A stretch of 64,000 bases of DNA from positions 789,055 through 853,054 of the forward strand of contig CH003398.1 of NCBI GenBank assembly GCA_000149265.1, written 5' to 3'. The notes below the pieces were generated by a model. The model worked only from the letters and a program-made list of their open reading frames with translations. It had not been told where the DNA came from and ran no database searches. The position numbers and the translations under genes were made by a program. Numbering within the stretch: position 1 is the stretch's first letter; every line of letters starts with the position of its first letter. The DNA comes from Ciona savignyi. Its lineage: Eukaryota > Chordata > Ascidiacea > Phlebobranchia > Cionidae. Positions 1 through 12,900 of the stretch are shown here, in pieces.

Positions 1-3000
1 ACCACAATGGCGCTAAGGTTGTTAAAATATACAGCCACACCGATTACCATGACAGTCAAACACAGGGAGCCATTATTACCTTCAATGTAAATAGAGCGGA
101 CGGCAGGTAAGTGTATGTCTTTTATCCCATTGTATTTTTGGTCATAAAAATTGTAATAAACTCCAAGTGGTTTATTATGCTAAAATTTACTCTGCATAAA
201 ATGCTGAATATTTTTTTTATTAGAACCATCACTTAGTTGGAAATATTTTTTTGTTCGCATTAAATGATAAATAAATAATTGTGTGTATAGTAAGGAAAAG
301 CTTCAAAATTTTTTTTTCTACAATGTCCATAGGATGGGATATTCATGTTTATGATTTTTTGTATATGGGATAATGCAATGGGCGTTCATACATAAGCAAT
401 CATCATATACCTCGCGCCCACTATCAGGTTACTGGAGGTATTGCAGTGTGGTGCATAGTATTCACCTGTTCCTTTAATTTGGTAAAACCCATCAATCCAT
501 TGGGTTAAGGCAATGTCTGTAAAGTGCCTTGCCCAAGGACACGACATACCGACTAGTTTCGAACCTGCAACTCTTTAGCTGATAGGAGACCACTAAACCA
601 CCAAGCTAATCGGTCGGACAAATGTATATTAAGTAGTTTTGTAGATTTTTTTCTTCTGCAATTGTTATCACCAACGTACAACAGAAATGTTTCACTTGTT
701 ATTTTTAATTCACATGTTACCTATAGAATAAAAAACAATCCATCATATTCATCTTGTCACACTTACTGTCAATTTTGCAATAATACCTGTTTATGACTTT
801 ATATTTTGTTTCACTCTAACGTGTTCACTGTAAATTACCATAAAATGATAAGTTTTCTAAAGGTTTCGGCCTGTGCAGCATTGTATTTTTTTTATTATTT
901 ATTTATATAACTAAACACAAAGGGTGCAGCTGACTCTGTGACTTTTTGGTCTTTCGCTGCATCCTTTGCTGTACATTACTGTGCATTACTGTATATATTG
1001 TTGTCGTTCGTAAAATTGTGATTTAACATTAATTTAAAAAATAAACTAAACTAATAACTGTCCGATATTTTTTTTTTCGATTTATTCTGAATTTCTGCAG
1101 GCCTAAACAAAATCTGATAGTGAATTAAATTATAGCTGCATCGGATTCAATCACGTTCTTCAATTGGCCGCATCTAAAAACATCCACTTGAGGTCAGGAT
1201 GCTTCTGCAACGTAGGGGCCTGCGTGTCTATGTTGAATTTAACCCCAGAAAATATGAAAATAATTTTTCAGGTAATTTCTACACTTTAAATTATCAACCG
1301 TTTATTGAAAAAATTGAAAAATTAACGAAACATAATTAAAAATGGAGCATACTGAATGGTCTGATATATTTGAAAACATACGAATCTGGTGTAAGTTTTA
1401 AAATTGATATACTATGTGAAGCTGTTCAACTGATTATTCTCCCTATCTCTCCAATGCAAACTAACATTTACAAAAATGGCTGTCACTCAAAATTATGCCA
1501 CAGAAAGTCTAAGATTTTTTTGAACTTTTTAAACTGGGATTTGCAATCTAAATTTAAGCCCTAAACATATTTTTTGTGAAATTTTGAGCTGATACCCCTC
1601 CGTATATCGGAAACTTTCTTTCCAAAAAACAGTTAAAATGCACAATCAACACCTTTGTTGTACAAAGCACTGCTCCACTATTACAAACTTCAAGGTGAAA
1701 CAAGAAACACCAACGCGCAGCCTAGCACATGCTTTCAACCATACAAACATTGAGTATTCACCACCATTGTTACTCAGCCAAACACTCATTTAAATACCAT
1801 GACTAAGACAGTACCCCATACAGAACCGGCCACACACACAGATCAGCTTAATCCATTGTCCACAATCTATAACAAGATCGTCTGTATTCGCAGAGTGGTC
1901 ATTCGTGTGGGGACCATATAGACATTGTGGATGGAAAGCCAGTTGGAGCCATTCGTGCGTCTCTTGGGTATATGTCGTCTGCAAGAGATGTGGACTCCCT
2001 CGTACAGTTTATCAAAGAATGCTTTTTGCAGGTAACATATGGTTAATGTAAGGTTTAACGGTAACGTCATTTTTTTTCTCCAATATACCGTGTCTATTCA
2101 CTGACTTGTTTTAACTACTGTTTTAACTAATCCTTTGGGTTCAGGTAATGTCCGTTAAGAGTCTTGCCCAAGGACACAACCGACTCGCTAGCGACCAGTT
2201 TCGAACCTGCAACCTTTCGGCTGAAATGCGACACACTAAACCACCAAGCTTAGCGGTCAGACAACTTATGGGTCTAGGAGATGTTCTTTACACATGTTTT
2301 AATTACCATATCATTATGAAGTTGTCGTAAATAAGTTCTATATCGACAGGAAAATAATTTGTCGGCGGAAGTAAATGATGAAGTGTATTATGATGCCCGA
2401 TCTTCAGTAAGCGACTCATCAAAAGCTTTAACCTTGGAGAAGATATTCCTGTACCCTGTTAAATCATGCAGGGCGATTGAGGTGAGCTTCCGATTTGTCC
2501 GACCGATTAGCTTGGTGGATTTGTTTGTGACGCACGCTGTGCGAGTAAGAATTTACTCTTGCAAATAATAAACTAATTAACTTCTTACTACAACTGTTTA
2601 CTATTCAAGGCGTATATGGGAATAAAATACAAATCCTCATCATTGCGACCGTTTTTCTTATGCATATGGTGCGTCCGAATACTAGGAATGTAATTACTCA
2701 CATGAGCTTCCACACCCGAATTCCTAAGTCTTTTTTTACTCGCCATAAATTTGATGGATTTTTGGCCCTGCTTTATTACATACATTGCACTGTGTATAGA
2801 TCTGGTAACCTAACAGTGCGTGCATGGGTTTCTGCTATGATATTACGCCCCAAATTTTCCACCACCAGGATAACAAGGGAAATACGATACATTAATTTGG
2901 CCGTCTATGCACCAGGAAAATACCATTTCCTGAACTAGAAAATTATCCCAATCTAAACTAAAGTTTACCTTAAAGTAGGAAAATACCAGACTAATAAATT

Positions 3001-5249
3001 ACAGCCATTTTTTTCTCTAATTAGACTTTTTTAATAAATTAGGTGAAACAGTGGACATTGTGCGAAACTGGGCTCACTCACGATAGAATGTGGATGATTG
3101 TGAACGATTATGGGGTTTGTTTGACACAAAAGCGCGAAAACTTACTCGCGTTAATCCAGCCAAGCATAGACCTAGAAGCTGGCACTTTAACCCTGGAGTA
3201 AGTGGTTGTTTTGTTTATATGTCGGAGTTGAATGTGTTGTTTGTATCTTGGAGGTTGGAAAAATCCACATAGAATAGGATATTTAGTTTATCCCCGTGAA
3301 TGGGAAAACCAAGGGGGTTAACACACGGGTAATCGTCATATTAGCTCGCACCCACTGTCGGGTTACCGGAGCTATTGCAGTGTGCTGTGTATGATTCACA
3401 CAATCTTTCAATTTGGTAGAACCCCCTAATCCACTGGGTTCTGGCAATTTCCGTTATATCCTATCATATCTAAAGTGTCTTTTTTTGTTTTATTACATGG
3501 GTAAGTTGGTATTCTATTCACTAACAATTCAACAACAGTTTCTGCTTTCTGAAGGGTGACATGTTTTAAATTCCATTCTCTTTGTTACTAGGATATGTTA
3601 TCTCCTTTACACCTGAAAAGCAGTGAATCCATCATACCTTTGTGTTTTAACACCTATTCATGTCCAGATCTGAATCATATGGAAGCGTTGAGGTCCCTTT
3701 GAACGCAGATGATCGAATGGATGCCTCGGTAGACATCAATGTGTGTGAAAGTAAAGTCTGTGGTGACAGGTTTGTACTCTGAATCGCTGGGTTGCAGATT
3801 CTAAACTGGTCGCTATTTAGTTGCTTGTGTCCTTTAGAAGGACACTTAGCAAATTTGCCGGACACTTAGCAAATTTGCCAAATTAAAGGATCCTGTGTAT
3901 TATACACAACACACTGCAATAGCTCCGGTAACCCGACGATGGGCGCAAGGTGATCAGACGATTGCCCGTGTGTTAACCCCCTTGGTTTTCCCATTCACGG
4001 AGTTAAGCATGAATATCCTATCCTATCCTATCCTACTGGGATATATTCTATTCATTATAAATTAGTGTTGTATAAATTTAATATAAATTAATTCTTTCTC
4101 ACAAACGGATAAAGGTATTTCGATTGGATCTAGATAAAATGCATGTTTTTTTTCATTCTACATACTCATTTTTAACCAAAATTTTTGCTTTCAAAAATAA
4201 CCAAACGGTTATGAGTTTTAAACGGATTTGAAACTATTTGTAGGAAAATAACGGATTATTTCATTGCAGCTTACTTGATAAATATCGGTTTTTAATCTAT
4301 TATCTTTATGGCCCGACTGGTTAGCCGATTTGTAGTCACCAGTCATAAGTTTAATAATCAGAACCGTCGGATAGTTAGTCAGCCATTTCCTTAAACAAGG
4401 CTGTTGTATAAGGTATCGTGATAACCCGACAGTGGTCCGTATTCTGATTGATATTTTACATGGTTAACACGAGATGCATGTCCTTATAATTAACAACTCT
4501 GCAGTAAAGATACCGTTTTGACCCAAAATTTGAGAATTGCTCATGGCATAATAGTCCCTGCGTGTTTCCATTAACGGGAATAAAACCTGAATGTTTTGGT
4601 CTTAAAGCATAACAGGCTTGCTAAACACAATATAACATTATTTATTGTTATTTGATCGTTTTATTTTTCCAGGGTGTCTGGTTATGACTGTGGGGAAAAG
4701 GTAAGCAAATGGCTTTCGGAATTTCTTGGATACAAATGCTATCTCATTAGGAAGAACAACGAAACTAGATTTGCGAAGAAAAGGAAGGAAATTGAGAATT
4801 GCAGCAACCAAACCCTGGCACTGACTAACGGAGCACAATATCTCATGTTAACAAGTAGCTCTGTAAAGTTCCTGCAAGAGAAAATTAATTCTCAGCTCAG
4901 TGAAGATGGCTCTAAGCTTGGATTTGATGAAATTGTTGACCGATTTCGCTGTAATTTTTTAGTTTCTGGGTGCAAAGCCTTTGAAGAGGAATCCTGGTCG
5001 AAAATCTTTATTCGAAACCAAGCGAATGTGGTCAAATTTATGTGTTCTGGACTCAGCAACAGGTGCAGTATGATATGCGTCGATAAAACCGGACAAAAAG
5101 GTTTGGAACCTTTGCGAACACTAGGAACGCTGCCACCTTCACCCTATCTTCATAAAAAGCAGAATCGCAGAAACCATTTTGGTGTTTACCTCAATTCTGA
5201 CAGTTCAAACCTCACAATCAAAGTTGGCGATTCTGTATCTGTATTTTAA
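1..5249 (+). CDS. MOCOS: Molybdenum cofactor sulfurase, C-terminal half (7 exons, 5' end outside window)
   Basis: This PLP-dependent enzyme sulfurates the molybdenum cofactor of xanthine dehydrogenase and aldehyde oxidase. Exons read at 1-106, 1136-1271, 1894-2031, 2350-2481, 3043-3197, 3668-3769 and 4673-5249, each bounded by AG/GT with continuous phase (2,0,0,0,2,2). Exons 1-3 give the end of the NifS-like aminotransferase domain: QGAIITFNVNRADG, then the signature RSGCFCNVGAC (1190-1222), which contains the persulfide-forming cysteine of the family, then DIVDGKPVGAIRASLGYM. Exon 4 opens the MOSC N-terminal barrel (LEKIFLYPVKSC). Exon 7 is the MOSC domain (SGYDCGEKVSKWL, FEEESWSKI, SNRCSMICVDKTGQ) ending at TAA 5247-5249. 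About 447 residues are visible, near half the usual length of about 850-900. One cysteine of the usual MOSC PCxRC pair reads Ser. A full SINE lies in the first intron, partial copies lie in introns 3-5, and another starts just after exon 6. The next gene, SRSF1, is convergent. Confidence 0.93.
330..618 (-). repeat. tRNA-headed SINE copy (composite Ciona-type), MOCOS intron 1
   Basis: Reading the minus strand from 618, the head GTCCGACCGATTAGCTTGGT carries a pol III A-box-like stretch and is followed by a B-box GGTTCGAAAC. The body (GTGTCCTTGGGCAAGGCACT, then ACCTGATAGTGGGCGCGAGG) and an A/T-rich tail with ATATCCCATCC follow. The same order recurs at about 15 other places in the window. It resembles the tRNA-headed composite SINE reported from Ciona (Cics-1 type); the family name is from memory. 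Confidence 0.8.
2126..2262 (-). repeat. SINE copy, head half only (MOCOS intron 3)
   Basis: This contains the tRNA-like head (TTGGTGGTTTAGTGTGTCGC on the minus strand), the B-box GGTTCGAAACTGG and the GTGTCCTTGGGCAAG body. The 3' half and tail are missing. A further short plus-strand head fragment lies at about 2498-2545, in MOCOS intron 4. Confidence 0.75.
3272..3460 (-). repeat. SINE copy, tail half only, upstream of MOCOS exon 6
   Basis: This has the tail-side half of the SINE in minus orientation (GGTTTTCCCATTCACGGGGA, ACCCGACAGTGGGTGCGAG). The tRNA-like head is missing. It forms an inverted pair with the plus-strand copy at 3788-4040, and MOCOS exon 6 sits between them. Confidence 0.75.
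3788..4040 (+). repeat. SINE copy with (TATCC)n tail, 18 nt after MOCOS exon 6
   Basis: The plus-strand copy carries the body (TAACCCGACGATGGGCGCAA, GATTGCCCGTGTGTTAACCC) and ends in TATCCTATCCTATCCTA, the pentameric tail of the family. A short internal duplication GGACACTTAGCAAATTTGCC is present twice around 3840-3878. It begins 18 nt after the exon 6 donor at 3770. Confidence 0.8.
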
Positions 5250-6918
5250 GTTTTTGCTTTTTAAATTTTAATGCAATTTTCTTCAACTTGTTTATGCATA
5301 TAATTTTGTCTAAACGCAGTGTTATTTTGAAATTTAATTTATTGACAATCATATGCAATTTGCTACGGGGACAAATGTCATTTTGCATTGTGCTAAAGTT
5401 GAATCAAAATTTATTACTTTGTATGTAATGTGTGAGAAAAGGTAATGGTGGTATTTATACAAGTCTATCACGTAACTCTTGCCCACTGTCAAAATATATG
5501 TAGTGCATTATTGGATCAACATCTAAATTCTAAAGGGTTTTGGGATAACATCCGTGATAAGCTAATCGATTGTATTCTTGCTTGTTCCTTATTAAGTTAG
5601 CATGTAAAAAATCTTGCAGACTACACACTACAATTCATTTCATAACCAGACTGTGGGCAGGTTATGTCATAGACTCGAAACTGGTCGTTAGCGAGTCGAT
5701 TGTGTCCTTGGGCAAGCCACTTAAGAACCTAGTGGAAAGATGGGTTCCACTAAATTAAGAAACGTCTGAATCCTACACAACACATTGCAAAAGCTCGGGT
5801 ACTAACCCGACAGTGGGCATGAGGTGATCTAACGATTGCCTGTGATTAAACCCCATTTACAGATAAAACTTGCATATTACCTGTGTAGTAATCCCACCCT
5901 TAACTAAATTACTATTAAATTTGCCTCAACTTTCTAATATAGTTAGTAATTTTGATTGATCAACCCCGTTTTAAATTGTTTTAATTGATTCTAGCTACAA
6001 CTCCATTAACTCTGGTATCATGATCGTTCAAATATACTCTGTGTGTGGTATCTTCTAACGATAAATATTCTTCAAATTTTTCGACCCTTTTAACCACACT
6101 AAACGAAATAAATAATCAGGAAACATTTTGGATTCATTTTTTATTAAAGTCTATGTACAATCAGCACTTCTCTGCTTATTAAGAAAGTTATTTACAGTAA
6201 TTCCTACAAATCCTATCCAGTTCTCCTTTCCAGATTCGAATTTCCTGATAAAAGACAATTTATCCGTAAAATCCTGTCCTTAAAGTCTATCCGTTATATC
6301 CTGTCAGTTTATGTTCACGTTATCTCCATATCCAAAGTAATCTACGGTAAAAATGCATAAAACTGTTAGAATTGGCATAATCAATCATACTGGTAACAAA
6401 GCTATAAAAGCAGACATTGCTATTGATAAAATGCAATTTTCAACTCCAAATTATTACCATATACATGATGCAAACAGTTTGGAAACCGATAATTTTTGTC
6501 CATATAATAGTTCGGTTACAAAATTTATAGTTACAAAATTGTGTAGAAATTAACAATATTTATTATGTAACGCTAACCTATTTTCCATATCCAAAAGGGG
6601 TCCAATGGTAAAATCCAGTTATTCCTCGATTTTAAGGCAATTTGATGGTGCAAATTAAACCAGGTTCTTTTCTTTAATCCTAGTCCAAGATACTGTGTTT
6701 AAAGAGGAAAATTACTTCAATTATATTCAGTTGGTAGCAGTCTAAAAGAATGATTTATAGGAATTTAGAGCCCTACCGCCAAATAAGGGCCTATAGTAAA
6801 TGCAGATTTGGATTTCGGCAAAACCATGGAAGATATTTTACTGCTTTTACAAAATTTAAAATGTTTTTTTTTGGAGAGGGAATTTCACCACATTATAATA
6901 GTTGGAAGATGGAAATCT
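5250..6918. other. Intergenic region between convergent MOCOS and SRSF1
   Basis: No protein gene is seen. It holds the MOCOS 3' flank, one SINE copy (5640-5885) and A/T-rich DNA. Minus-strand AATAAA signals, for example TTTATT at about 6556-6561, could end the SRSF1 transcript. Confidence 0.6.
5640..5885 (+). repeat. SINE copy, diverged
   Basis: Plus-strand copy with body GTGTCCTTGGGCAAGCCACT and TAACCCGACAGTGGGCATGA. It is more diverged than other copies and lacks a clear pentameric tail. Confidence 0.7.
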
Positions 6919-9900
6919 TTAACGAGAGCGTGATCGCCTTGGTGAATTTGAGTACGACCGGCGCTTGGGGGAGTTAGACCGCGACCGAGATCGATATCGT
7001 GGGGAGTAAGATGGGGAACGGCGTCGATCTCTGCTCCTTGAACGTGATCTTCGTGGAGATTGGGAGCCTTCGATCTTCACCCTGACGTAAGCTGTTTCGC
7101 CCTGGATACATAGGGATCAGGGATGTAAGAATAGCTTTTTTTGCGGGGGGAAAAGCAAAAGTCAAAATAGTGTTCCAACAAAACCTGTACATTAGTTACG
7201 ACACACTTTTTGGAGAATCAAACTATATTTCCACTTATTTAAAGGGGAACTGAAGTCAATTTTAAGAATATCTTAATAAATGGAAAAAACTACGCTGATT
7301 TCAAAAATCAAATCGGTTTCTTCCAATATTTTTTTGTTAAAGAGTTATGAGCAAAAATGCATTTCATTTTATGTTAGGGGATCTCCCGTATTACGTCATT
7401 GACGTTGTTGAGATTTCGTGCCTATATGCATTGTATACAATCATGTGCCAGTTTAGAGGTGAATTAGTAACAAACAGCGCCTGCAGGAGCGTTGTATTTT
7501 CGTTTTTTTTATGGAGACTTAGCATAACACTTGTCATATAGCCTTACTGAACCAATGTACATGGTGACAGCTTACTTTAAGCGCGGTCATTAAGGCCTGC
7601 ACGGTCCTGGACCTAAGCTGAATGCTGAGGTATACAGGTCTCGTATTTAAATGACTTTAGAATAATAAGTCTTAGCAATTTATATCATAAATCATAAAAG
7701 TGAAGACAGAACAAGAAAACTTTAACAGAATGCATTAAACTGTAACTGCCAGCAATTTATATAAATAAACCAGCCATCAATCAAAGATTAGACTATGCGG
7801 TGGGAAAAGCCTATTTCTTTCATGGTTTACATTGGCTGTTTGTATAATGTTTTGCTGTTGTGTATGTGGTGCATTTAATGTCTGCTGTTATTGAAACTGA
7901 GCATTAGCCTACTGGTTGAGAATACCACTTATTGCATAAACCAGTTAATCCACAGTTGAGTAGCCAATGTGTAGTATGACAATAAGTACCCAGCAAGCAC
8001 TCAGATAAGTGAAGAATATATATAATAGATCTGTACTTAACTACCCAAATAAGTTAATAAGAATATACCACTTTTCCAATTTAGTTCTTTTAATTAGATA
8101 TTGTAAAATGCCTAAAGTTAAGCCACTGAGAAGGAAGGAAGAGTGATTGGAGCATATTGTTTTGCTCCGGGATGTACAAATTCCTATTACAGCACACGAA
8201 ATTCCAATCCACCTGTGCTCTTCCATCGATTTCCTCACAACGACAAAAAACAGATGAAGCAATGGATACAACAATGCAAGCGTTCTAAACTACCTGGAAA
8301 AAGAACCACAGTGTGTAGTGCACATATTTGTGACAAGGATTATCATAGTAAAATTGTATTTGACTCCAATGGAGTGGCCAAGATGATGAAAACAAACCAC
8401 TTGGTGAAAAATACAGTTCCAACAGTTTTTAATTTTTCTGATTATGATTTTAAACATAGTGATCAACCCAGTACATCAAGTGCAACTTCAAGAACTTCTT
8501 TATCCAAGTAGATAATTGAAAAATAAGGGCTTTTAGTAGTGCAAGTCCAGTGTGGTGTTATTTTGTGTACAAATGCATGTACATTCGTGCAGCATAAACA
8601 TTCTTGCGGTGTGTCCATAAGAATACAGTTTTTGCAACGGCACCAAGTCATGTCAATAGGTAATGTTGCTAAATAAACATTTTCTTCTATAGGGCTTGCA
8701 TTTTCAATGATACTTTCAGACGTTTTCCTTGGTTTAAACGCATATGACTGAATTTGTGTTATTTTATTGTGTACAATACAATTTCTTTCATCCATGCCAG
8801 AATGCTGAAAACTGTCATCCATTTTAGTGTTACAACATTAACTTAAATTTACTCTAGAAATGAAGAAAACAAAAGAAATTAGTTACAACTTCTATGCATA
8901 TGTATACCAAATCCCTCACACTTCTCAGTTTGTAGCCTAGGGGTTGATAATAACATTGCTAGTCTATATTGCAGATTATAGCTATATATTGAAAAGCAAC
9001 AATCATGAAAGAAATAGGCTGTTCCCACCGCATAGTCTGATCTTTGATTGATGGCTGGTTTATTTCTATAAATTGCTGGCAGTTACAGTTTACTGCCTCC
9101 TGTTCTAGTTTTCTTGTTCTGTCTTCACTTCTATGATTTATGATATAAATTGCTAAGACTTATTATTCTAAAGTCATTTAAATACGAGACCTGTATACCT
9201 CAGCATTCAGCTTAGGTCCAGGATCGTGCAGGCCTGAATGAGCGCGCTTTAGGTAAGCTGTCACGCGCGTACATTGGTTCAGTTAGGCTATATGACAAGT
9301 GTTATGCTAAGTCTCCATAAAAAAACAAAAATACAACGCTCCTGCAGGCGCTTCTGTTACTAATTCACCTCTAAACTGGCACATGATTGTGTACAATGCA
9401 TATAGGCACGAAATCTCAACAACGTCAATGACGTAATACGGGAAATCCCCTAACATAAAATGAAATGCATTTTTGCTCATAACTCTTTAACAAAAAAATA
9501 TTGGAAGAAACTGATTTGATTTTTGAAATCAGCGTAGTTTTTTCCATTTATTAAGATATTCTTAAAATTGACTTCAGTTCCCCTTTAATGGTCTTCAAAT
9601 GGATTCATTCTCCTCTGCCTTAACGTGTTCCTTACAGCAAGTGTATCATTTATATAAACAGATTTGGGGAACGACTACCAGTAATAAGTATCTTTTTTAG
9701 AGGGGGTTATTTGATCAAACTGATAGAAAACTTGTCTAACATACGACTTGCACACATTTCTTTAATGCCCAAATGCTACAGAAAACCACAATATAAGACA
9801 ATAACTGCAAGGTAAGTACCAGTACCAAGTGGGTGAAAACAACCAAGTCAATTATGTGAGTTAAATCAAAATCGTTTTCAGCACACTGCAAAAAATCTGG

Positions 9901-12900
9901 TAACCCGCCTCTTGGGAAAGAGATAACTATTTTATTTTAGATTCCATACCTTATCATGTCTAATTAAGTTTGCCTTACCTCGTGTGACCGAAACTTTGTG
10001 TCGTCCAAGTGTTTTACTGCAAACTTCATGTCATCTCGGTTGACAAACTCGACGACGCCGGTCCCATCCCTGTACACATCAGCATAGCAGACATCGCCAG
10101 CTTCTCGCATGTGATCCTTGAGGTCCTGCCAGCTGCCCGTTGCAGGAAGACCTTGAGGAGTTTAGTGAAGGATTGATAAGAATATACCCCGAGATATTGA
10201 AAGAAGACAGAAAAAATGCACTTAAACAACTAAGGTTGGTTTTGTCTTGACCGGGGATTATGACTAGGGATTGCTGGAGTATACAGCATCATAATATAAG
10301 ATTGTTATACTACCAGATTTAAACAGTTGTTACGTCATACAAACTACAGTGCGCGCTATGTGTACTCTCGTTTCTCGCGCTACTTGCATGCGCTTCCACA
10401 GGCAATTTAATTCTTACTCGACCCAAATTTAATGGATTTTTGGCCCTGGGAGTGTATTGCTACAAATACAAGCGCACACTTTTGCGAGTGAGACTTAAAC
10501 TGGCAGTTGGTTTAACTGTCTAGATGGGAGCCAAAGGTTGGATTAAGCATGCATGAGCAGGACTTGAAAAATGTTCTTTAACCCGGCTAGGTTCTAAATG
10601 TCCAAATTGGAGCCAAGGACTCGGATACTGGTATACGAAAGGAAGCCTTATCACACAGGAAATCATCAGATTACTTCAACCATCATGTTAGGGGTAGGAT
10701 AGGATATTCATGTTTATCCCCGTATATGGAAAAACCAAGGGACGTTAACACATAGGCAATCGTCATGTCGCGCCCACCGTCGGGTTACCGGAGCTATTGC
10801 TGTGTGTTGTATATGATAGACATGTTCCTTTAATTTAGTAAAATCCATTATTTCGCTGGGTTCAGGCAATGTCCTTAAAGTGCCCTTCCCAAGGACACAA
10901 CCGTCTAGCTAGCGACCAGTTTCGCACCTGCAACCTTTCCATTAAAAGGCGGTGCACTTAACCGCTAGACCGTACCGACCATGTTCTTAACCAGATTCCT
11001 CTATTTTTCAATTAGTATGCGACAAACTTTAAAGAAAGATACAAGGTAAGATGACAAGTATAATTGAATTCAAACATTGATATCAATAGATGGTTTCAAG
11101 TTACCGGACACCATGACCCGGAAATCCGTTCTTCTAGAAGGGGGACCCCCTCTTGGCCTGAAACTTGACATCCCATAGGAAGGTCGCTGGAAAGGTCCAT
11201 TTCCCCTTGGATGCTCCACCCTCAACTTGTAACCATCAAAGTTATATCCGTTTCTTCCTCTGACTGCATCTTNNNNNNNNNNNNNNNNNNNNNNNNNNNN
11301 NNNNNNNNNNNNNNNNNNNNNNNNNNNNNNNNNNNNNNNNNNNNNNNNNNNNNNNNNNNNNNNNNNNNNNNNCTGTGTAATAATGTTGTCATTTATTGTC
11401 AAAGTTTCGGCTAAAAATTGTTGAGATTGAGACCATCGGCTTGCTACTTGCTTGTGTTCTTAAGATAGGAAGTTGACCTTCGTTTAAATGTCAAAGTGTC
11501 AGCTATACGTTTTTGAGACTGAAACCATCGGTTTGCTATTTACTTTGTGTTCTTAAGCTAGTCAGTTGAAAAATGTTGCTTAAATCGACTGGATTACTTG
11601 CATAAACGAGAATAAGAGCTATTTAGTATGGTTAAAGACATTAAAATATATCTAAATACCTCCAATTGACGAGTAATCATTTAATTCATATCAATGCTGC
11701 TTGCATTAAACGTAAATTACAGTTTGTAGTACGGTATGCAGAGTTTATGCATTACCGGTAAGTGTTTATTTTAGCAACCAAAAGAAATACCAACATAGAA
11801 AGTAAGTTAGGCTGCTGGATACATTCACCATTATGGTAGTTATATTTGACCTGTTTTTACAAAAATGGGATAGAAAAAAAACAAGTGCGTTATATGAGCA
11901 AATAACATTCCAACAAACCACTAAACACCAGTTACAAAAGCATCACTAATTGTAACAAAGCATGCATTTCAAAAGGCAAAAATTGTAAATTAATATTTTT
12001 GGTGTAAAGAAACAAAAAGGAGTCGTTTTAGGAAAAATTGCGTTGTCCACTAAATAGTTTTTTTTACATTCCATTGTCATACTGAGACTGAAAAACCAGC
12101 ATATAGTAGGGAAAATCCAAAAGGAGACAGTAAGTACGGAAACTGCACACCAAAATAAAAATCATTAAATTAAGTTTAGTTTAAGGGCTGGGCATATTAG
12201 CGTTCTTGGGCGCCTCTAAATACTACAGGATCGCTTGGAACTCTAACCCTCCAACTGATCCTGTAGTAATTAGAGGTACCGATCGTTCTGGGGTAAAGAG
12301 AAGTGTTTGGGGCAAGTGTACAATAAGATTCCATTGTTTTAGCAAGCAGTTTTTCTACTTCTCCTTTACAAGTGTTACCTTTTTTAGTGTAAACCTTTAA
12401 AATGATTGCCGTCTTACCGGGAAAAACTAAAAGCAGGGAAACTGCACACTTAAATGAATATTAAGGCATTAGAGATAGTTTTAAACATGGTGTTAAAGTT
12501 AGGGTTAGTTCTGGGGTTGAGATTAGTGTTTAGGGAAGGGTTAAAATTACTTTCCATAGTTTTGGTAAGCATTTTCCCTCATTTTTGTATTGCCCATATA
12601 ATTGGGGCAACGCTAAAAGGAGGGAAAGCTGGAAGATGGGAAGGAGGGAAACTGCTCACTAAATTTACGGAAACGAATTTTAACAGATGCGACTAGGGAC
12701 GGAACGGTAGTCTGATTTTTCTCTGCTGGGTGGCGCTATTTATTTTTTTGGAATTATCTGGGGAGTAACTATTTTCGATATTAATGTTAGGGTTGGGGTT
12801 AAAGTTAGTTCTGGGGTTGAGATTAGTGTTTGGGACAGGGTTAGAATTACTTTCTATAGCAATCTAAGTGATCTAAGCGGTCCTGTAGTATTTAGAGGCA

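Larger units (their letters stand above)
7243..9584. mobile_element. Kolobok-like DNA transposon (long TIRs, TTAA target duplication) in SRSF1 intron 3
   Basis: The element runs from AGGGGAACTGAAGTCAATTT (7243) to its inverse ending AGTTCCCCT (9584), flanked both sides by TTAA (7239-7242, 9585-9588). The terminal inverted repeats are about 580 bp (7243-7824 and 9004-9584), a few percent diverged with small indels. The 1.2-kb centre carries a THAP-domain ORF (+) and a Cys-rich ORF (-). TTAA duplication together with a THAP domain is known for Kolobok elements, whereas P elements have THAP but 8-bp duplications; the superfamily call is therefore inference. No complete transposase catalytic domain is visible, so this copy is probably non-autonomous. 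Confidence 0.8.

Noticed and set aside
4310..4560. Possible further diverged SINE (ACCCGACAGTGG at about 4424)
   Set aside because: Only a short stretch matches; the head and body are not recognisable.
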